Below, in pieces: positions 53,035 through 63,904 of a DNA stretch of 64,000 nucleotides. The DNA lies in the NCBI GenBank assembly GCA_902787975.1, contig CADAIP010000017.1, forward strand, positions 83,244-147,243, in the 5' to 3' direction. The stretch's first letter is position 1; every line of letters starts with the position of its first letter. The stretch comes from Oscillospiraceae bacterium. Lineage in GTDB: Bacteria > Bacillota > Clostridia > Saccharofermentanales > Saccharofermentanaceae. The notes under the pieces are model-generated. The model saw only the letters and a list, made by a program, of their open reading frames with translations. It made no database searches and was not told where the DNA came from. A program made the translations under genes and the position numbers.

Positions 53035-54013
53035 AAACATAGTTTTGATCTGTCCAAAGTTTTACGGCTACGAAGATTATATCGCTGATGATCTTCGTAA
53101 ACGTGGTGCTACAGTTCATCTTATATTTGAGAATGTTAATTGGGTAAAGTTGTCATATCGATTTGTATATGTTTATATGCCCGGTAAAAAAGAAAGATTA
53201 TTAAAAAAATACTATACAAAACACTTAAGAAATGTGCTTTCAGATCTTGATTATTTTTTTGTTATCAGAGGTTCATCTTTGAGTCCTGTAATTTTGGAGA
53301 TGGCTAAAGCATCTACTCCAAAGTCATGTAACTACATCTTATATCAGTGGGATGGTGTTGCAAACAATAAAACAGCACTTGATATTGCTCCATATTTTGA
53401 CAGGCTTTATACTTTTGATATCAATGATGCTGAAACTTATGGATGGAATTACAGACCTTTGTTTTATATTCCTGAGAATTCAGATAAGACTGTAGATAAG
53501 GATATAGATGTCTTATTCATATGTGCTCTTCATTCTAATAGAGCCAAAATTCTTAATAAACTTAAAGTGTTATGTGATGAGAGAGGATATAATCTTAAAG
53601 CAATAGTTCATCTTAATCGTTTCCTTTTTTACAAGTACAAGTATTTAAATAAGAAGCCCGAAGTAGTTGATGCAGATCCTAAAGATCTGACATTTAAGCC
53701 ACTTACCATTAAACAGAGTTATGAGCTGTATTCCAGAAGTAAAGTTGTTGTCGATTATACGAATGTTCATCAGACAGGATACACAATGAGGACCATAGAA
53801 TCTTTTGGTAACAGATGTAAGATTGCTACGAATAATAAGCTTATAAAAGATGCTGATTTCTATAGTGATATTAATAACTTCGTATATGATGAAGACAATT
53901 TTGATATACCGGATGAATTCTTTAAGACGCCTTATTTTACAATGCCGGATGAATTGTATCAGAAATACTCTCTGGCAAGTTGGCTTGATGATATTATGGG
54001 GATTGAAGCATGA
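53018..54013 (+). CDS. CgeB/LpsA-like glycosyltransferase
   Basis: This 331-residue protein resembles the CgeB/capsular eps group of putative GT-B glycosyltransferases: IVLICPKFYGYEDYI at the N-terminus, CNYILYQWDGVANN, and a C-terminal region VVVDYTNVHQTGYTMRTIESFG that would bind nucleotide sugar. The assignment is by pattern only. It overlaps wzy by 17 nt and the next gene by 4 nt. Confidence 0.65.
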   Translation: MNLANKNIVLICPKFYGYEDYIADDLRKRGATVHLIFENVNWVKLSYRFVYVYMPGKKERLLKKYYTKHLRNVLSDLDYFFVIRGSSLSPVILEMAKASTPKSCNYILYQWDGVANNKTALDIAPYFDRLYTFDINDAETYGWNYRPLFYIPENSDKTVDKDIDVLFICALHSNRAKILNKLKVLCDERGYNLKAIVHLNRFLFYKYKYLNKKPEVVDADPKDLTFKPLTIKQSYELYSRSKVVVDYTNVHQTGYTMRTIESFGNRCKIATNNKLIKDADFYSDINNFVYDEDNFDIPDEFFKTPYFTMPDELYQKYSLASWLDDIMGIEA

Positions 54014-54576
54014 ATCGATTTGTTAAAAAGTGCTGGTATCTGAAAACACATACTTTTTATAAATCTAAGTTTAACAGTATTGGTAAGAGGACATTAATCC
54101 TTAAGCCAGTTCAACTTGATTCTGTTGGTTCTGTTTTGTTATCTGATGATGTTTACGTTGCTGAAGGCGCTTGGATAATGGGTGGAACCAGTTCAGAGAT
54201 AACTTTAAAGATTGATAAAGGAACTACAATCGGCCATTATAGTCACATTATTGCAACTCATTCAGTAACAATTGAAGAGAATGTTTTAATTGCGGATAAA
54301 GTGTTTATTTCTGATTGCACACATGGATATGAAGATGTTACTAAGCCTGTTATTTCTCAGCAAATAAAAGAAATTAATCCTGTTGTTATAGGAGAAGGAT
54401 CTTGGTTAGGTGAGAATGTGTGCGTTTGTGGTGCTAAAGTGGGCAAGCACTGTGTAATCGGGGCAAATTCAGTAGTCACTTCTGATATTCCTGATTACAG
54501 CGTAGCAGTTGGAAGTCCGGCCAGAGTAGTTAAAAAATACGACTTTGATTTGGCTGAATGGACAAAGGTTTTATGA
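54010..54576 (+). CDS. Hexapeptide-repeat acyltransferase (WcaF/LacA-like)
   Basis: This 188-residue left-handed beta-helix protein has imperfect hexapeptide turns (DVYVAEGAWIMGG, GEGSWLGENVCVCGAKVGKHCVIGANSVV) and closes with DYSVAVGSPARVVKKYD. It probably O- or N-acetylates a sugar of the repeat unit. It might also serve as the missing PglD-type acetyltransferase of module 1, which cannot be decided by sequence alone. The start overlaps the previous stop as ATGA. Confidence 0.9.
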   Translation: MNRFVKKCWYLKTHTFYKSKFNSIGKRTLILKPVQLDSVGSVLLSDDVYVAEGAWIMGGTSSEITLKIDKGTTIGHYSHIIATHSVTIEENVLIADKVFISDCTHGYEDVTKPVISQQIKEINPVVIGEGSWLGENVCVCGAKVGKHCVIGANSVVTSDIPDYSVAVGSPARVVKKYDFDLAEWTKVL

Positions 54577-54602
54577 AATTCTTTTTGATAGGAGAATAAA
54601 TT

Positions 54603-55424
54603 ATGAAAGTATTGGTAACTGGAGCAAATGGATATCTCGGTCAGGGAATTGTAAAACACTTAGTACATTTAGGTCTACAAGTTATTGCTGTTGATTTTGC
54701 GGTTGATAATGTTGATGATCGTGCAGAAAAAATAGCTTGTGACTTATTTTCTATTGATAATCCTTATGATTATTTCGGTAAACCGGATGTTTTGCTTCAT
54801 CTTGCATGGCGTGATGGTTTTGTACATTATTCTGATGCTCATATTAATGATTTGCCTAAGCATTATTCATTTATAAGATCGTTTGCTGATTCTGGTATTA
54901 CGAAGATTGTTGTAATGGGTTCTATGCATGAAATTGGATTCTTTGAGGGTTCTATTAAGGAAGACACACCTTGTCATCCAACAACCCCTTATGGAATAAG
55001 TAAAAATGCTTTAAGAGAGTTAACGGCTATGATATGTGCTCAGAAAGGCAAAAAGTTTCAGTGGCTTCGTGGTTATTATATTGTCGGTAACAGTAGATAT
55101 GGTTCATCAATATTTTCTAAGATAACAGCCGCAGAAATTGAAGGTAAAGAAGAATTTCCGTTTACTTTAGGTCTTAATCAATTCGATTTTATTGATTATG
55201 AAGATTTTTGCGAGCAAGTTGCGAGATCTGTTAACCAGGATGAAATACTCGGAATAATAAATATATGTTCTGGTCATCCGGAGAAACTTGCTGACAGAGT
55301 TGAGCGTTTTATAAAAGAAAACAATTATAAGATTAAATTGAAATACGGTGCATTCCCTGACAGACCTTATGATTCGAAGGCTGTTTGGGGTGATAGCAGT
55401 AAGATTGAAAAAATTATGTCCTGA
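54603..55424 (+). CDS. NAD-dependent epimerase/dehydratase
   Basis: This 273-residue extended short-chain dehydrogenase/reductase has the dinucleotide motif VTGANGYLGQG and catalytic YGISK. The shorter C-terminal substrate part is typical of 4-reductases or epimerases that finish deoxysugars. Its substrate is not evident. It is separated by 26 nt from the acyltransferase gene and has an AGGAGAA ribosome binding site. Confidence 0.87.
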   Translation: MKVLVTGANGYLGQGIVKHLVHLGLQVIAVDFAVDNVDDRAEKIACDLFSIDNPYDYFGKPDVLLHLAWRDGFVHYSDAHINDLPKHYSFIRSFADSGITKIVVMGSMHEIGFFEGSIKEDTPCHPTTPYGISKNALRELTAMICAQKGKKFQWLRGYYIVGNSRYGSSIFSKITAAEIEGKEEFPFTLGLNQFDFIDYEDFCEQVARSVNQDEILGIINICSGHPEKLADRVERFIKENNYKIKLKYGAFPDRPYDSKAVWGDSSKIEKIMS

Positions 55425-55443
55425 ATCTATAAGGTTTTTCATT

Positions 55444-56493
55444 ATGATAATACCAAATGAAATTAATCAGGATTCCTCGTCAGAGGTCATAAAAAGTGAA
55501 TTTACAGGTATTTTATTTGAAAATTGTGAAAAAAAACACTATGAAGTAAGTCTTCTAATTGGTACATATAATCCCGATTACAAAAAACTGTTTATTACTA
55601 TTAATTCCGGCTTGCTTCAAAAAAATATCGATCTTCAGATTGTAATATCAGATGATGGTTCGCAATCATTTGAACTAGATAAACTAATAGAGTTTTTTGA
55701 GACTAAACAATTTCATAATTATGTAATTGTTTCATTGGCCAAGAATGGTGGTACTACCAGAAATTATAATAATGGCTTGAGATATTGTAAGGGTGATTAT
55801 ACAAAGCTTATAAGTCCCGGCGATTATCTTAATGGAGAAGATTGTTTAGCTACTTGGTATGAGTATATTAAGAATAATAATGCAGTAGTATCATTTTCTG
55901 ATTGTATCCATTACTACTATGAAAATGATGAAGTTAAAACTGTTTCTGTAAAATCCGATCCGCAGAATAATAAGAATTTTTATAGAAATTCATGGGCGTA
56001 TAATTATTTGGTTTTTGATGATATTGTAACCGGAGCTTGTACATTGGCAAGTACTGAGAAATTGCAAAAGTATAGCGATCTGTTACTGGGTAAAGTCATA
56101 TATGCTGAAGACAACATATATCGATTAATGGCATATAATAACGAGCCTGCCTGCTATTATGATAAAGATACTGTTTTATATGAACATGGTTCAGGCGTAT
56201 CTACAAACGGAAACAAGAAATGGCTTGAAAGAATCTTTGCAGATTATGTAGCCGCTGATTCAATTATGCTTGAGTGGAACAAAGATAGTGTTGTAGCAAA
56301 GCGGTTTGCTAAGATTGCAAATATTAGGAAAGAAAAAAGAGTTGTATTGCGTAAGTTTAAAGTGCTTTTCTTTTTAATATCCAGCGGAAAGTACAAGTTT
56401 GTTTTGAAAAGAAAGTTTAAACCAAGATATACCAATGTTAGTATTGATATGGATTATGTTAACCAAATTCATAACACAGGTATGACTATATGA
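55444..56493 (+). CDS. GT2 family glycosyltransferase
   Basis: This 349-residue GT-A enzyme has [27 protein letters not shown], and [13 protein letters not shown] with LISPGDYL replacing the usual DxD (SPGD). The start at ATG 55444 follows TAAGGT; the longer frame from 55348 runs inside the epimerase. The acidic N-terminal extension of about 30 residues is unusual. Confidence 0.85.
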   Translation: MIIPNEINQDSSSEVIKSEFTGILFENCEKKHYEVSLLIGTYNPDYKKLFITINSGLLQKNIDLQIVISDDGSQSFELDKLIEFFETKQFHNYVIVSLAKNGGTTRNYNNGLRYCKGDYTKLISPGDYLNGEDCLATWYEYIKNNNAVVSFSDCIHYYYENDEVKTVSVKSDPQNNKNFYRNSWAYNYLVFDDIVTGACTLASTEKLQKYSDLLLGKVIYAEDNIYRLMAYNNEPACYYDKDTVLYEHGSGVSTNGNKKWLERIFADYVAADSIMLEWNKDSVVAKRFAKIANIRKEKRVVLRKFKVLFFLISSGKYKFVLKRKFKPRYTNVSIDMDYVNQIHNTGMTI

Positions 56494-56509
56494 TTTTTTG
56501 AGGTTAATT

Positions 56510-57607
56510 ATGAACGTACCATTTGTAACGTTTATTCCGTTAGAACGAGAGTTAGATCAGGAGTTAAGAAATGCATTTGAACGCGTTTTCAGTTCATCCT
56601 GGTATATTGAAGGAAAAGAAGACGAAAGATTTGAAAAAGCTTTTGCTTCATATTGTGACAGTAAATTCTGTGTTGGCGTAGGCAATGGCCTTGATGCTTT
56701 GTATTTGGCATTGAAAGCATTGAATATCGGTGCAGGAGATGAAGTAATAGTTCCTTCCAATACATATATTGCTACCGCTCTTTCAGTCGTATATGTTGGT
56801 GCTAAGCCGGTGTTTGTTGAACCTGATATACAGACTTATAATATTGATCCCAATAAGATTGAAGAGGCTATAACAGTAAATACAAAAGCAATTATGCCCG
56901 TTCATCTGTATGGTCAGCCTTGTGATATGGATCCGATAATGGATATTGCTAAGCGCCATAATCTTTATGTAATAGAAGATTGTGCGCAGGCTCATGGAGC
57001 CAGATATAATGATAAAGTTATTGGTTCTTTTGGTAACGCTGCTGGTTTTTCATTCTATCCTGGTAAAAATTTAGGTGCGCTTGGAGATGCAGGTGCTACG
57101 GTTACAAATGATGAAGAATTGTCCAATAAAATCCGTGCTTTAGGTAATTACGGATCTGATTATAAATACCATCATATTTATCAAGGTAATAATTCAAGAT
57201 TGGATGAACTTCAGGCTGCTTTTCTTTCCGCTAAACTTCCAATACTTGATAAGGTCAATGAAAACAGAAGAAGCATTGCTCAGAAATATCTTGCCGGAAT
57301 TAATAATCCGGAGATTATTCTTCCTTATGTTCCGGATTATGCGTTGCCCGTATGGCATATCTTCGGTATCAGATGCAAGAGAAGGTCTGAATTGGAAAGT
57401 TTCCTTAACAATGCCGGAATCAGTACAAATAAGCATTATCCTATTCCAATGCATTTACAGGATTGTTTTAAAGAATTCGGTTATGTAAAAGGCGATTTTC
57501 CAATTGCAGAAGAGATTAGTGAAACCGAACTTAGTATTCCGATGTTTTATGGAATGACAGATGAAGAGATTGATTACGTAATTGATAGGATTAATGAATT
57601 CAAATGA
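56510..57607 (+). CDS. fdtB: dTDP-3-keto-deoxyhexose 3-aminotransferase (FdtB/QdtB-like)
   Basis: This DegT-family PLP enzyme of 365 residues carries Lys186 in [23 protein letters not shown] and the start [17 protein letters not shown] typical of FdtB/QdtB/TylB, which aminate a 3-keto-6-deoxyhexose bound to dTDP. The start is ATG 56510 behind GAGGT, not the TTG at 56498. Its direct overlap with a ketoisomerase-acetyltransferase gene supports the pathway role: Fuc3N or Qui3N synthesis. The gene symbol is by analogy. Confidence 0.85.
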   Translation: MNVPFVTFIPLERELDQELRNAFERVFSSSWYIEGKEDERFEKAFASYCDSKFCVGVGNGLDALYLALKALNIGAGDEVIVPSNTYIATALSVVYVGAKPVFVEPDIQTYNIDPNKIEEAITVNTKAIMPVHLYGQPCDMDPIMDIAKRHNLYVIEDCAQAHGARYNDKVIGSFGNAAGFSFYPGKNLGALGDAGATVTNDEELSNKIRALGNYGSDYKYHHIYQGNNSRLDELQAAFLSAKLPILDKVNENRRSIAQKYLAGINNPEIILPYVPDYALPVWHIFGIRCKRRSELESFLNNAGISTNKHYPIPMHLQDCFKEFGYVKGDFPIAEEISETELSIPMFYGMTDEEIDYVIDRINEFK

Positions 57608-58524
57608 GATTAAGAGATTTAGAATTAAAAGATGCTCCTCTTATGTTGGAGTGGATGCATGATGAAGATGTAGTCGGGAAATTGAGGGGCAATTTCTTAA
57701 AGAAGACTATTGATGACTGCAATTCATTTATTATGGCTTCTTCTGAAAAAGAGCATGATATTCATCTTGCAATCGTTTCTGATGAAGATGAGTATATGGG
57801 AACTGTTAGTCTTAAGAATATCGACCGTACACATCTTAGTGCTGAGTTTGGTATCTCTGTCAGAAAATCTGCTATGGGCAGAGGATATTCCTGGTATGGA
57901 ATGGAAGAGATTCTTAGACGGGCATTCGATGAATATGGATTAGAGAATGTATATTGGTGCGTTTCAAGAGCAAATGAACGAGCTATCAGGTTTTATGATA
58001 AGCACAATTTCCATGAAGCTCTTGATATTTCCGACGATATACTTGCACGCTATAAAGATGTAGATAATCTAAAGTGGTATTCAGTACTTAAAGGTGATGT
58101 TATTGATGAGCGTGAATCTGTTGCAGGATGTAAAGTCGTTCATATTAAAACTATTCCTACTTTGGGAGCCGGTGAATTGTCTTTTTTTGAGGCTTCACAT
58201 GACATTCCTTTTGATATCAAAAGAATTTACTATATTTCAAAAGTGCCTGAAGGAACAAGAAGAGGCTTTCATGCTCATAAGAAACTTAAACAATTATTAT
58301 TCTGTCCTTATGGCAGAATTCAATTGATTCTTGAGAATAAGAACGGAAGAGAGGAAATTGAACTATCTGATCCTTCCATTGGTGTTGTAATAGATGAACC
58401 TACTTGGAGAGAAATGTTGTGGTTACAGAAAGATTCTGTTCTTTGTGTTGCAGTTTCAGAATATTATGAAGCAGAAGACTATATTAGGGACTATAAAGAA
58501 TTTAGAAGTTATATTTCTGATTAA
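57604..58524 (+). CDS. Bifunctional acetyltransferase/3,4-ketoisomerase (FdtD/WxcM-like)
   Basis: Two domains make up 306 residues. Residues 1-160 form a GNAT acetyltransferase ([31 protein letters not shown]). Residues about 165-306 are a cupin of the FdtA/QdtA ketoisomerase family ([37 protein letters not shown]). The fusion matches FdtD and WxcM, which isomerise dTDP-4-keto-6-deoxyglucose and later N-acetylate the 3-amino product. fdtB overlaps by ATGA and rmlB, supplying the substrate, is the last gene of the window. Confidence 0.88.
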   Translation: MRLRDLELKDAPLMLEWMHDEDVVGKLRGNFLKKTIDDCNSFIMASSEKEHDIHLAIVSDEDEYMGTVSLKNIDRTHLSAEFGISVRKSAMGRGYSWYGMEEILRRAFDEYGLENVYWCVSRANERAIRFYDKHNFHEALDISDDILARYKDVDNLKWYSVLKGDVIDERESVAGCKVVHIKTIPTLGAGELSFFEASHDIPFDIKRIYYISKVPEGTRRGFHAHKKLKQLLFCPYGRIQLILENKNGREEIELSDPSIGVVIDEPTWREMLWLQKDSVLCVAVSEYYEAEDYIRDYKEFRSYISD

Positions 58525-58546
58525 TTAACAAGGTCATTATCAAAAT

Positions 58547-59782
58547 ATGAAGAAAACTATATGTTTAATTACAAATTGGTATCCTACTAAAGAAAATCCT
58601 TTTCAGGGTGTTTTCTTTAAAGAGCAGGCTTTTGCTGTCTCCGATGAGTTCAATTTTGTAGTTGTACATATAAATGAGCATTCTAAGAAAAGCTTGATTT
58701 GCAAGCCTTCGTTTATTGCCCGCACGGAAGAGAATAATACTGTTGAGTATTCATTTGATTTGCCGGTACCAATTAATATTTCCTTAGGTGATGCTTTATA
58801 CAATTTTAAGATAAAAAGATCCGGTAATGGTCAAGTTCCGGGTGTTGGTAAATATGTATCTACAAAAAAGGCCGATTATTTGAAGAAAAGGATTATTCAG
58901 CTTGCAAAAGAAAATATAAAGGAAAATATTGATGTGTTTTACTGTGTTGATGCTCAAACAGAAGCTTTTACAACTCAATGTTTAGCTGAAGCATTCAATA
59001 AACCTTATATTGTTTCTGAACATGCTCCTGTTCCGTGGCCCGGTTCTGTTATAAGTGATGTTATTAAAAGAGCTATTGAAAGTTCAGATTTATTTATTGC
59101 GATAAGCAAAGACAAGATTCGACAGATATTATTACAGAACATAAAGTTGCCTGATATTTGTTATCTGGGAAATCTTGTTGATGAGACTAAGTTGCTTTGT
59201 TTACCAAGCAATAATGATGTAAAGACATTCATTATAGTTGCTGCTCATTCTTTTTATAAAAATTATGATTTGTTCGTAGGTGTTATGAACAGGCTTACTG
59301 AAATCACTGACTGTCCATTCAAAGTTATGATAGTCGGGTATGGATCGAATAAAGGTTATTCATCTAATGTTGAAGAATTTGAAGAGCAGATAAAGAACTC
59401 TAAATTCGCAGACAAAGCTATTATGATACCGTCTGTTCCTCATGAACAGATAGGAGAGACGTTAAACAAAGCCGATGCCTTTATCATGACCTCTATACAA
59501 GAGGGTCAACCGGTATCAGCAATGGAAGCTGCTTGTTGCGGACTGCCTATTTTCTCAACTCGATGCGGTGGAGTTGAAGATTATGTTGATTCTAAAATGG
59601 GCCGAATTTACGACATTATTGATTGTGAAGGCATGGCACAGGGTCTTAAAGATTATTTGGAAGAAAAATTGACATTTGATCCGGACTATATAAGAAATCA
59701 GGTTGTTAATCGATTTGGAAGAAAAGCATTTGTAGAATGCTTCACAAACGCTTTCAATAAGATAATTGATGCTAATGATTAA
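58547..59782 (+). CDS. GT4 family glycosyltransferase
   Basis: This 411-residue GT-B enzyme has an N-terminal acceptor half starting ICLITNWYPTKENPFQGVF, SEHAPVPWPGS, and a donor half with PSVPHEQIGETLNKADAFIM and the EX7E motif in SIQEGQPVSAMEAACCGLP. It is a typical surface-glycan GT4. The ribosome binding site is weak (AAGG). Confidence 0.9.
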   Translation: MKKTICLITNWYPTKENPFQGVFFKEQAFAVSDEFNFVVVHINEHSKKSLICKPSFIARTEENNTVEYSFDLPVPINISLGDALYNFKIKRSGNGQVPGVGKYVSTKKADYLKKRIIQLAKENIKENIDVFYCVDAQTEAFTTQCLAEAFNKPYIVSEHAPVPWPGSVISDVIKRAIESSDLFIAISKDKIRQILLQNIKLPDICYLGNLVDETKLLCLPSNNDVKTFIIVAAHSFYKNYDLFVGVMNRLTEITDCPFKVMIVGYGSNKGYSSNVEEFEEQIKNSKFADKAIMIPSVPHEQIGETLNKADAFIMTSIQEGQPVSAMEAACCGLPIFSTRCGGVEDYVDSKMGRIYDIIDCEGMAQGLKDYLEEKLTFDPDYIRNQVVNRFGRKAFVECFTNAFNKIIDAND

Positions 59783-60809
59783 ACTTAGTGTTGTTGTAAT
59801 TATTTATAAGGTTGAGCAATATCTTAATCAATGTATTGATAGTATTCTCAATCAGACTTATAAGAATTTTGAACTGGTATTAGTTGATGATGGTTCACCG
59901 GATAACTGTCCTAGAATTTGTGATGAGTATGCAGCTAAAGATTCCAGGATCAAAGTTATTCATCAGGAAAATCAGGGATCTGTATCTGCTCGATGGAATG
60001 GTTTTTTGAATTCAACCGGTGAATATATATCTTTTATAGACGGTGACGACTGGATCGATTCAGATATGTTTGAAAGGATGATTTCTTTGGCTGATCAGAA
60101 AACTGCTGACATGGTTATTGTTGGATACAAGGAAGTATCAGAGTCCGGTTCTGTCAATAAGTGTTGTCCAATTGAATCAGGATATTATTCTGATGATAAG
60201 ATCCAATGTATATATGATAAAGCAATGTATACCGGAAAGTTTTATGAAGCGGGAATAAATGCATCTCTATGGAACAAATTGATTAAACGATCACTTCTTT
60301 TGGATGGTTATATTCCTGCTGATTACACACTGAAAATGGGTGATGATGCTGCAGTTTCTTATCCTGCAATTTCCAGAGCCCAATCTATTGTTATTGAAAA
60401 TGATTATCATCCATATAACTATCGAATTGTTAATGGATCATTATCCAGAGCTTTTGACAAAGAGTACTTTGTTCGTAGTCTTAAACTCTTTGAAGGCCTG
60501 GCAGATAATTTGATTAGTAATAAATCGATGTTTTCTGGTATTTATCCTTATTCTTTGTTTATTTCATACATTGGAATTTATATGCTATTTCAAAAGAATA
60601 ACGGATTAAAGCTTAAAGAGAGAAAAACAGAGCTTCAGAATTATTATATTTCATGGAGGAACCTGTTTGCTAATAAGAACAATAAGACAGATTTAACTGT
60701 TGATTTGCGTAGTGATAAGGTAATTTATTTGTTTTCTGAAGGAAAGCTTAATATGTTAGTTTTCCGTTTATATTGGGATAAAATTGTTAGAAGATTGAAG
60801 AGCGCGTAA
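59775..60809 (+). CDS. GT2 family glycosyltransferase
   Basis: This 344-residue GT-A enzyme has SVVVIIYKVEQYLNQCIDS, VLVDDGSPDNCP, and the metal-binding DGDDWID, as in EpsH/EpsJ or capsular transferases. The start is most likely ATG 59775, overlapping the end of the previous gene by 8 nt; ATG 59769 would add only two residues. The hydrophobic C-terminal third may contact the membrane. Confidence 0.9.
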   Translation: MIKLSVVVIIYKVEQYLNQCIDSILNQTYKNFELVLVDDGSPDNCPRICDEYAAKDSRIKVIHQENQGSVSARWNGFLNSTGEYISFIDGDDWIDSDMFERMISLADQKTADMVIVGYKEVSESGSVNKCCPIESGYYSDDKIQCIYDKAMYTGKFYEAGINASLWNKLIKRSLLLDGYIPADYTLKMGDDAAVSYPAISRAQSIVIENDYHPYNYRIVNGSLSRAFDKEYFVRSLKLFEGLADNLISNKSMFSGIYPYSLFISYIGIYMLFQKNNGLKLKERKTELQNYYISWRNLFANKNNKTDLTVDLRSDKVIYLFSEGKLNMLVFRLYWDKIVRRLKSA

Positions 60810-60811
60810 AG

Positions 60812-62074
60812 ATGAACGATTATTTATACTCAGGTGCAAATGAGTTTTTTGAAAACGAATACACTAAAACTCATTTCGTTGATAAGAAACTGAATGTTGA
60901 AGTGTATAAAGATGCTGTCGTTTTACCTTACAAAATACTAGACGATGGTAAATGGGGCGGTGGCGTTTTTACATCATCAGGAGATTTCCTTAGTAATACA
61001 GGTGTACATAATGATTCTACAGTCGGATATGAATATTCTGATGACCAAGTCGTTTTGAAAGATACAGACGTTATTTTTCTGGGAATGTTTAATGGCGTTT
61101 GGGGACATAATATAACAGACGATTTACGTCGAGTTTGGGTAGCTATTGCTGATTCGCATCATGACCTGGTTGCCAATTGTAAATTCGCATATATTCCAAT
61201 TGACGGTTTCAAATTCTCGAATAATTTTTTGAAGTTGCTTGAAAGCGTTGGTATTACAGAGGATAAACTTGTTTCTATAAATGAAATAACATGTTTTAAT
61301 ACTTTATATATTCCGGATGAATGCTTTTATAAGTTAGATACTGATGTCAGATGGTTTACTAAGGAATATAGGGATCTAGTATCTCATATTAAAAACTACT
61401 TCATTAATAAGACTGACGATGAAAATTTAAAGTATGAAAAGATATATTTTACTTATTCTAAGTATAAGAAGAATGTATCTTATGGCGAGAAGTATTTTGA
61501 AAAATTCTTCAGTTCTTTAGGATATGAGATCATTGCACCAGAGGACTATTCATTAGAAGAACAGATTGCTTTATTAAGTAATTGTAAGAGCTTAGCCAGC
61601 ACTGTTGGTTCCTGTGCGCATAACTGTATTTTTATGAGTCAGGGTGCGGAAATTATATTGATTCCACGTACATATTGTTTAACCGGTTATCAAATAGCAC
61701 TTAATGAAGTAAACAACCTTAAAGTTACTTGGATAGATAGCAGTTTGTCTAATCATGTCAGGCGCAATTTCCCTTATATGGGTCCTTATTGCCTGGCTAT
61801 AACAACAAATTTACTTAAGGTTTTTAATGTTGATGCTGATGCATTTAGCAGGGAAGAATACAAAAATATGATTAGGACATATTGTACTTACGATATCAGC
61901 TGTTTATGGAGATATCGTAAAGAAGATACTGAAGCACCTTCATATTACTCAAATGCTTCCCAAAGAGAGTTATCCTGGATAATGGATAGAGCTGATATCT
62001 CAAAGGCCGGATATAAGTTTATTCGTTTTGGAGTAATTCTCCGTAAGGTATTTAAGTTAAAAGATAATATCTAA
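60812..62074 (+). CDS. GT61/DUF563 family glycosyltransferase
   Basis: This 420-residue protein has the GT61 (DUF563) pattern: WGHNITDDLRRVW, a central Rossmann region (EKIYFTYSKYKKN), and SLEEQIALLSNCKSLASTVGSCAHNCIFMSQGAEIILI, the donor-binding stretch. The family includes capsule and plant xylosyl or N-acetylglucosaminyl transferases. It starts 2 nt after the preceding stop. Confidence 0.85.
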   Translation: MNDYLYSGANEFFENEYTKTHFVDKKLNVEVYKDAVVLPYKILDDGKWGGGVFTSSGDFLSNTGVHNDSTVGYEYSDDQVVLKDTDVIFLGMFNGVWGHNITDDLRRVWVAIADSHHDLVANCKFAYIPIDGFKFSNNFLKLLESVGITEDKLVSINEITCFNTLYIPDECFYKLDTDVRWFTKEYRDLVSHIKNYFINKTDDENLKYEKIYFTYSKYKKNVSYGEKYFEKFFSSLGYEIIAPEDYSLEEQIALLSNCKSLASTVGSCAHNCIFMSQGAEIILIPRTYCLTGYQIALNEVNNLKVTWIDSSLSNHVRRNFPYMGPYCLAITTNLLKVFNVDADAFSREEYKNMIRTYCTYDISCLWRYRKEDTEAPSYYSNASQRELSWIMDRADISKAGYKFIRFGVILRKVFKLKDNI

Positions 62075-62095
62075 TACTTGCAGGGAATAGACTAA

Positions 62096-63652
62096 TTGTT
62101 TAATTCAGATTCAAGAACATCTAATTCGCTTAAGAATTCAGTTATTGGCGGCGTGTCAATGATTGTAAAGATTTTGCTTGGTTTCGGATATAGAGCTATA
62201 TTCGTATACTTTTTGGCTGCTGAATATCTGGGCCTTAATGGATTGTTTTCCAACATCTTAACTATTCTATCTTTAGCTGAATTAGGAATTACTACTTCGA
62301 TTGTATATCGTTTCTATAAGCCTATTAGTGAAAATGATGTTCATTATGTTGGAATGCTGATGAACTTCTTTAAAAGAGTTTATTCCATTATAGCGTTAGT
62401 AGTTACCGGAGTTGGTCTTGTACTGCTACCATTTTTGCCATTCCTTTTAAATAAAACTGATACAGTACCAAGCGACATTAATCTTTACGTAGTATATTTA
62501 TTGTTCCTGGCCAATACTGTTTCAAGCTATATTTTTTCTTATAAATTGACACTGTTGACGGCTGACCAGAAAAATTATGTTTTTTCTGTTATTGATTTGA
62601 TCATTAATCTTTCTAAATATGCAATTCAAATAGCCATATTGATAATTAGCAGAAATTATACAGTTACTTTGGCTGCAGGAATTGTTGTTGTTTTGTTGAT
62701 TAACTTTATTGCTAGTCTTTGGACAACTAAACAGTATTCAGAAGTGTTCAAAGTAAAAGAAATGCTTCCAAAAGAAGAGCAGCGCAAAATCCTGAAGGAT
62801 ACAAGAGCGTGTTTATATCATAAGGTGGGTTATACTGTATTGACTGGTACAGATAATGCAGTATTGACAAAAATGGTTAATCTCGCATCTACAGGCCTTT
62901 ATTCTAATTATGCGATGGTCCTTACATACATTCAGAGTTTTCTGACACAAATATTAGGTAACTTTACTGCATCTGTCGGAAATGCCATTCAACAGATGAA
63001 AGAAGACGAATACTATAAACTCTTTCGTAAAATGACATTCTTGTGTTTGTGGATATCAAGTGTTGTTATTGTTTGTACTTATGAAGCGATCAATGATTTT
63101 ATTTGCGTATGGTTAGGTGAGAAATTCCTTCTGGATGAAATTACGACTATTGTTTTATGTATACAGTTATTTATAACAATTACGCGAATTACCAACGGTG
63201 CATTTATAAATGCTGGCGGATTATTCGTTAAGGATCGTATTAGACCATTAATAGAAGCTGTTTTAAATCTTGGCATTTCAATACTCTTAACTTATTATTT
63301 CGGAATCGTCGGTGTTTTTGCCGGTACCATTATCAGTTGTTTATTAACTACCTTCTGGAGAGAACCGTATTTGTTATATAAACATTCATTCAAAAGAAGT
63401 GTTTTTGAATATTGGGGTACCTATTTGCTTTTTACATTAATTACAGTTGTTGTTACTGTTGGTTTGTCTTATTTAAAGTACTTGGTTGCACTTCCTCAAG
63501 GAAACATTCTTTGGTTACTTGCCGAATGTATAGTTTCATTCATAGTTATTAATCTCATTCTTTTCCTGGTATTTCACAAGAGAGAAGAGTATCAATATTT
63601 GTTATTAGTGGTTAAGAAATTGTTTTCCAAACTTAAAGTATCTGCAAGTTAA
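62096..63652 (+). CDS. wzx: Polysaccharide flippase, Wzx/PST family
   Basis: This 518-residue membrane protein, with about twelve to fourteen hydrophobic helices, matches the polysaccharide transport branch of the MOP superfamily (SVIGGVSMIVKILLGFGYRAIFVYFL, EYLGLNGLFSNILTILSLAELG). It should flip lipid-linked repeat units across the membrane for Wzy. The start is TTG 62096 with AGGGA 9 nt upstream; ATG 62157 would lose the first helix. A 252-nt non-coding gap follows. Confidence 0.9.
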   Translation: MFNSDSRTSNSLKNSVIGGVSMIVKILLGFGYRAIFVYFLAAEYLGLNGLFSNILTILSLAELGITTSIVYRFYKPISENDVHYVGMLMNFFKRVYSIIALVVTGVGLVLLPFLPFLLNKTDTVPSDINLYVVYLLFLANTVSSYIFSYKLTLLTADQKNYVFSVIDLIINLSKYAIQIAILIISRNYTVTLAAGIVVVLLINFIASLWTTKQYSEVFKVKEMLPKEEQRKILKDTRACLYHKVGYTVLTGTDNAVLTKMVNLASTGLYSNYAMVLTYIQSFLTQILGNFTASVGNAIQQMKEDEYYKLFRKMTFLCLWISSVVIVCTYEAINDFICVWLGEKFLLDEITTIVLCIQLFITITRITNGAFINAGGLFVKDRIRPLIEAVLNLGISILLTYYFGIVGVFAGTIISCLLTTFWREPYLLYKHSFKRSVFEYWGTYLLFTLITVVVTVGLSYLKYLVALPQGNILWLLAECIVSFIVINLILFLVFHKREEYQYLLLVVKKLFSKLKVSAS

Positions 63653-63865
63653 TGTATTATTCAAATATATGAGAATTCACTTAAGCTTGCTGATAGTAGG
63701 ATTATAACTGACAAGAATAGTAGATTAAGAAATAGTGAATAGATTAATAATTTGAACAGTATCATTTATAGTTTTATTCTCATTTGCTGTTTAATAAGTT
63801 TATATATTTATCAAATTTGTAGTTAAGGAATTTTAGTATTAATTCTATTTTGCTAAACTTTTTAT

Positions 63866-63894
63866 TATTTATTATTTATAATATATAATAAATA
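63866..63894 (+). promoter_or_regulatory. AT-only hairpin touching the rmlB ribosome site
   Basis: A 10-bp stem (63866-63875 with 63885-63894) ends directly at AGGAGG (63895-63900), with TATAAT (63877-63882) in its loop. The rest of the 252-nt gap shows only AT-rich sequence. Confidence 0.4.
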
Positions 63895-63904
63895 GGAGGA
63901 CATT

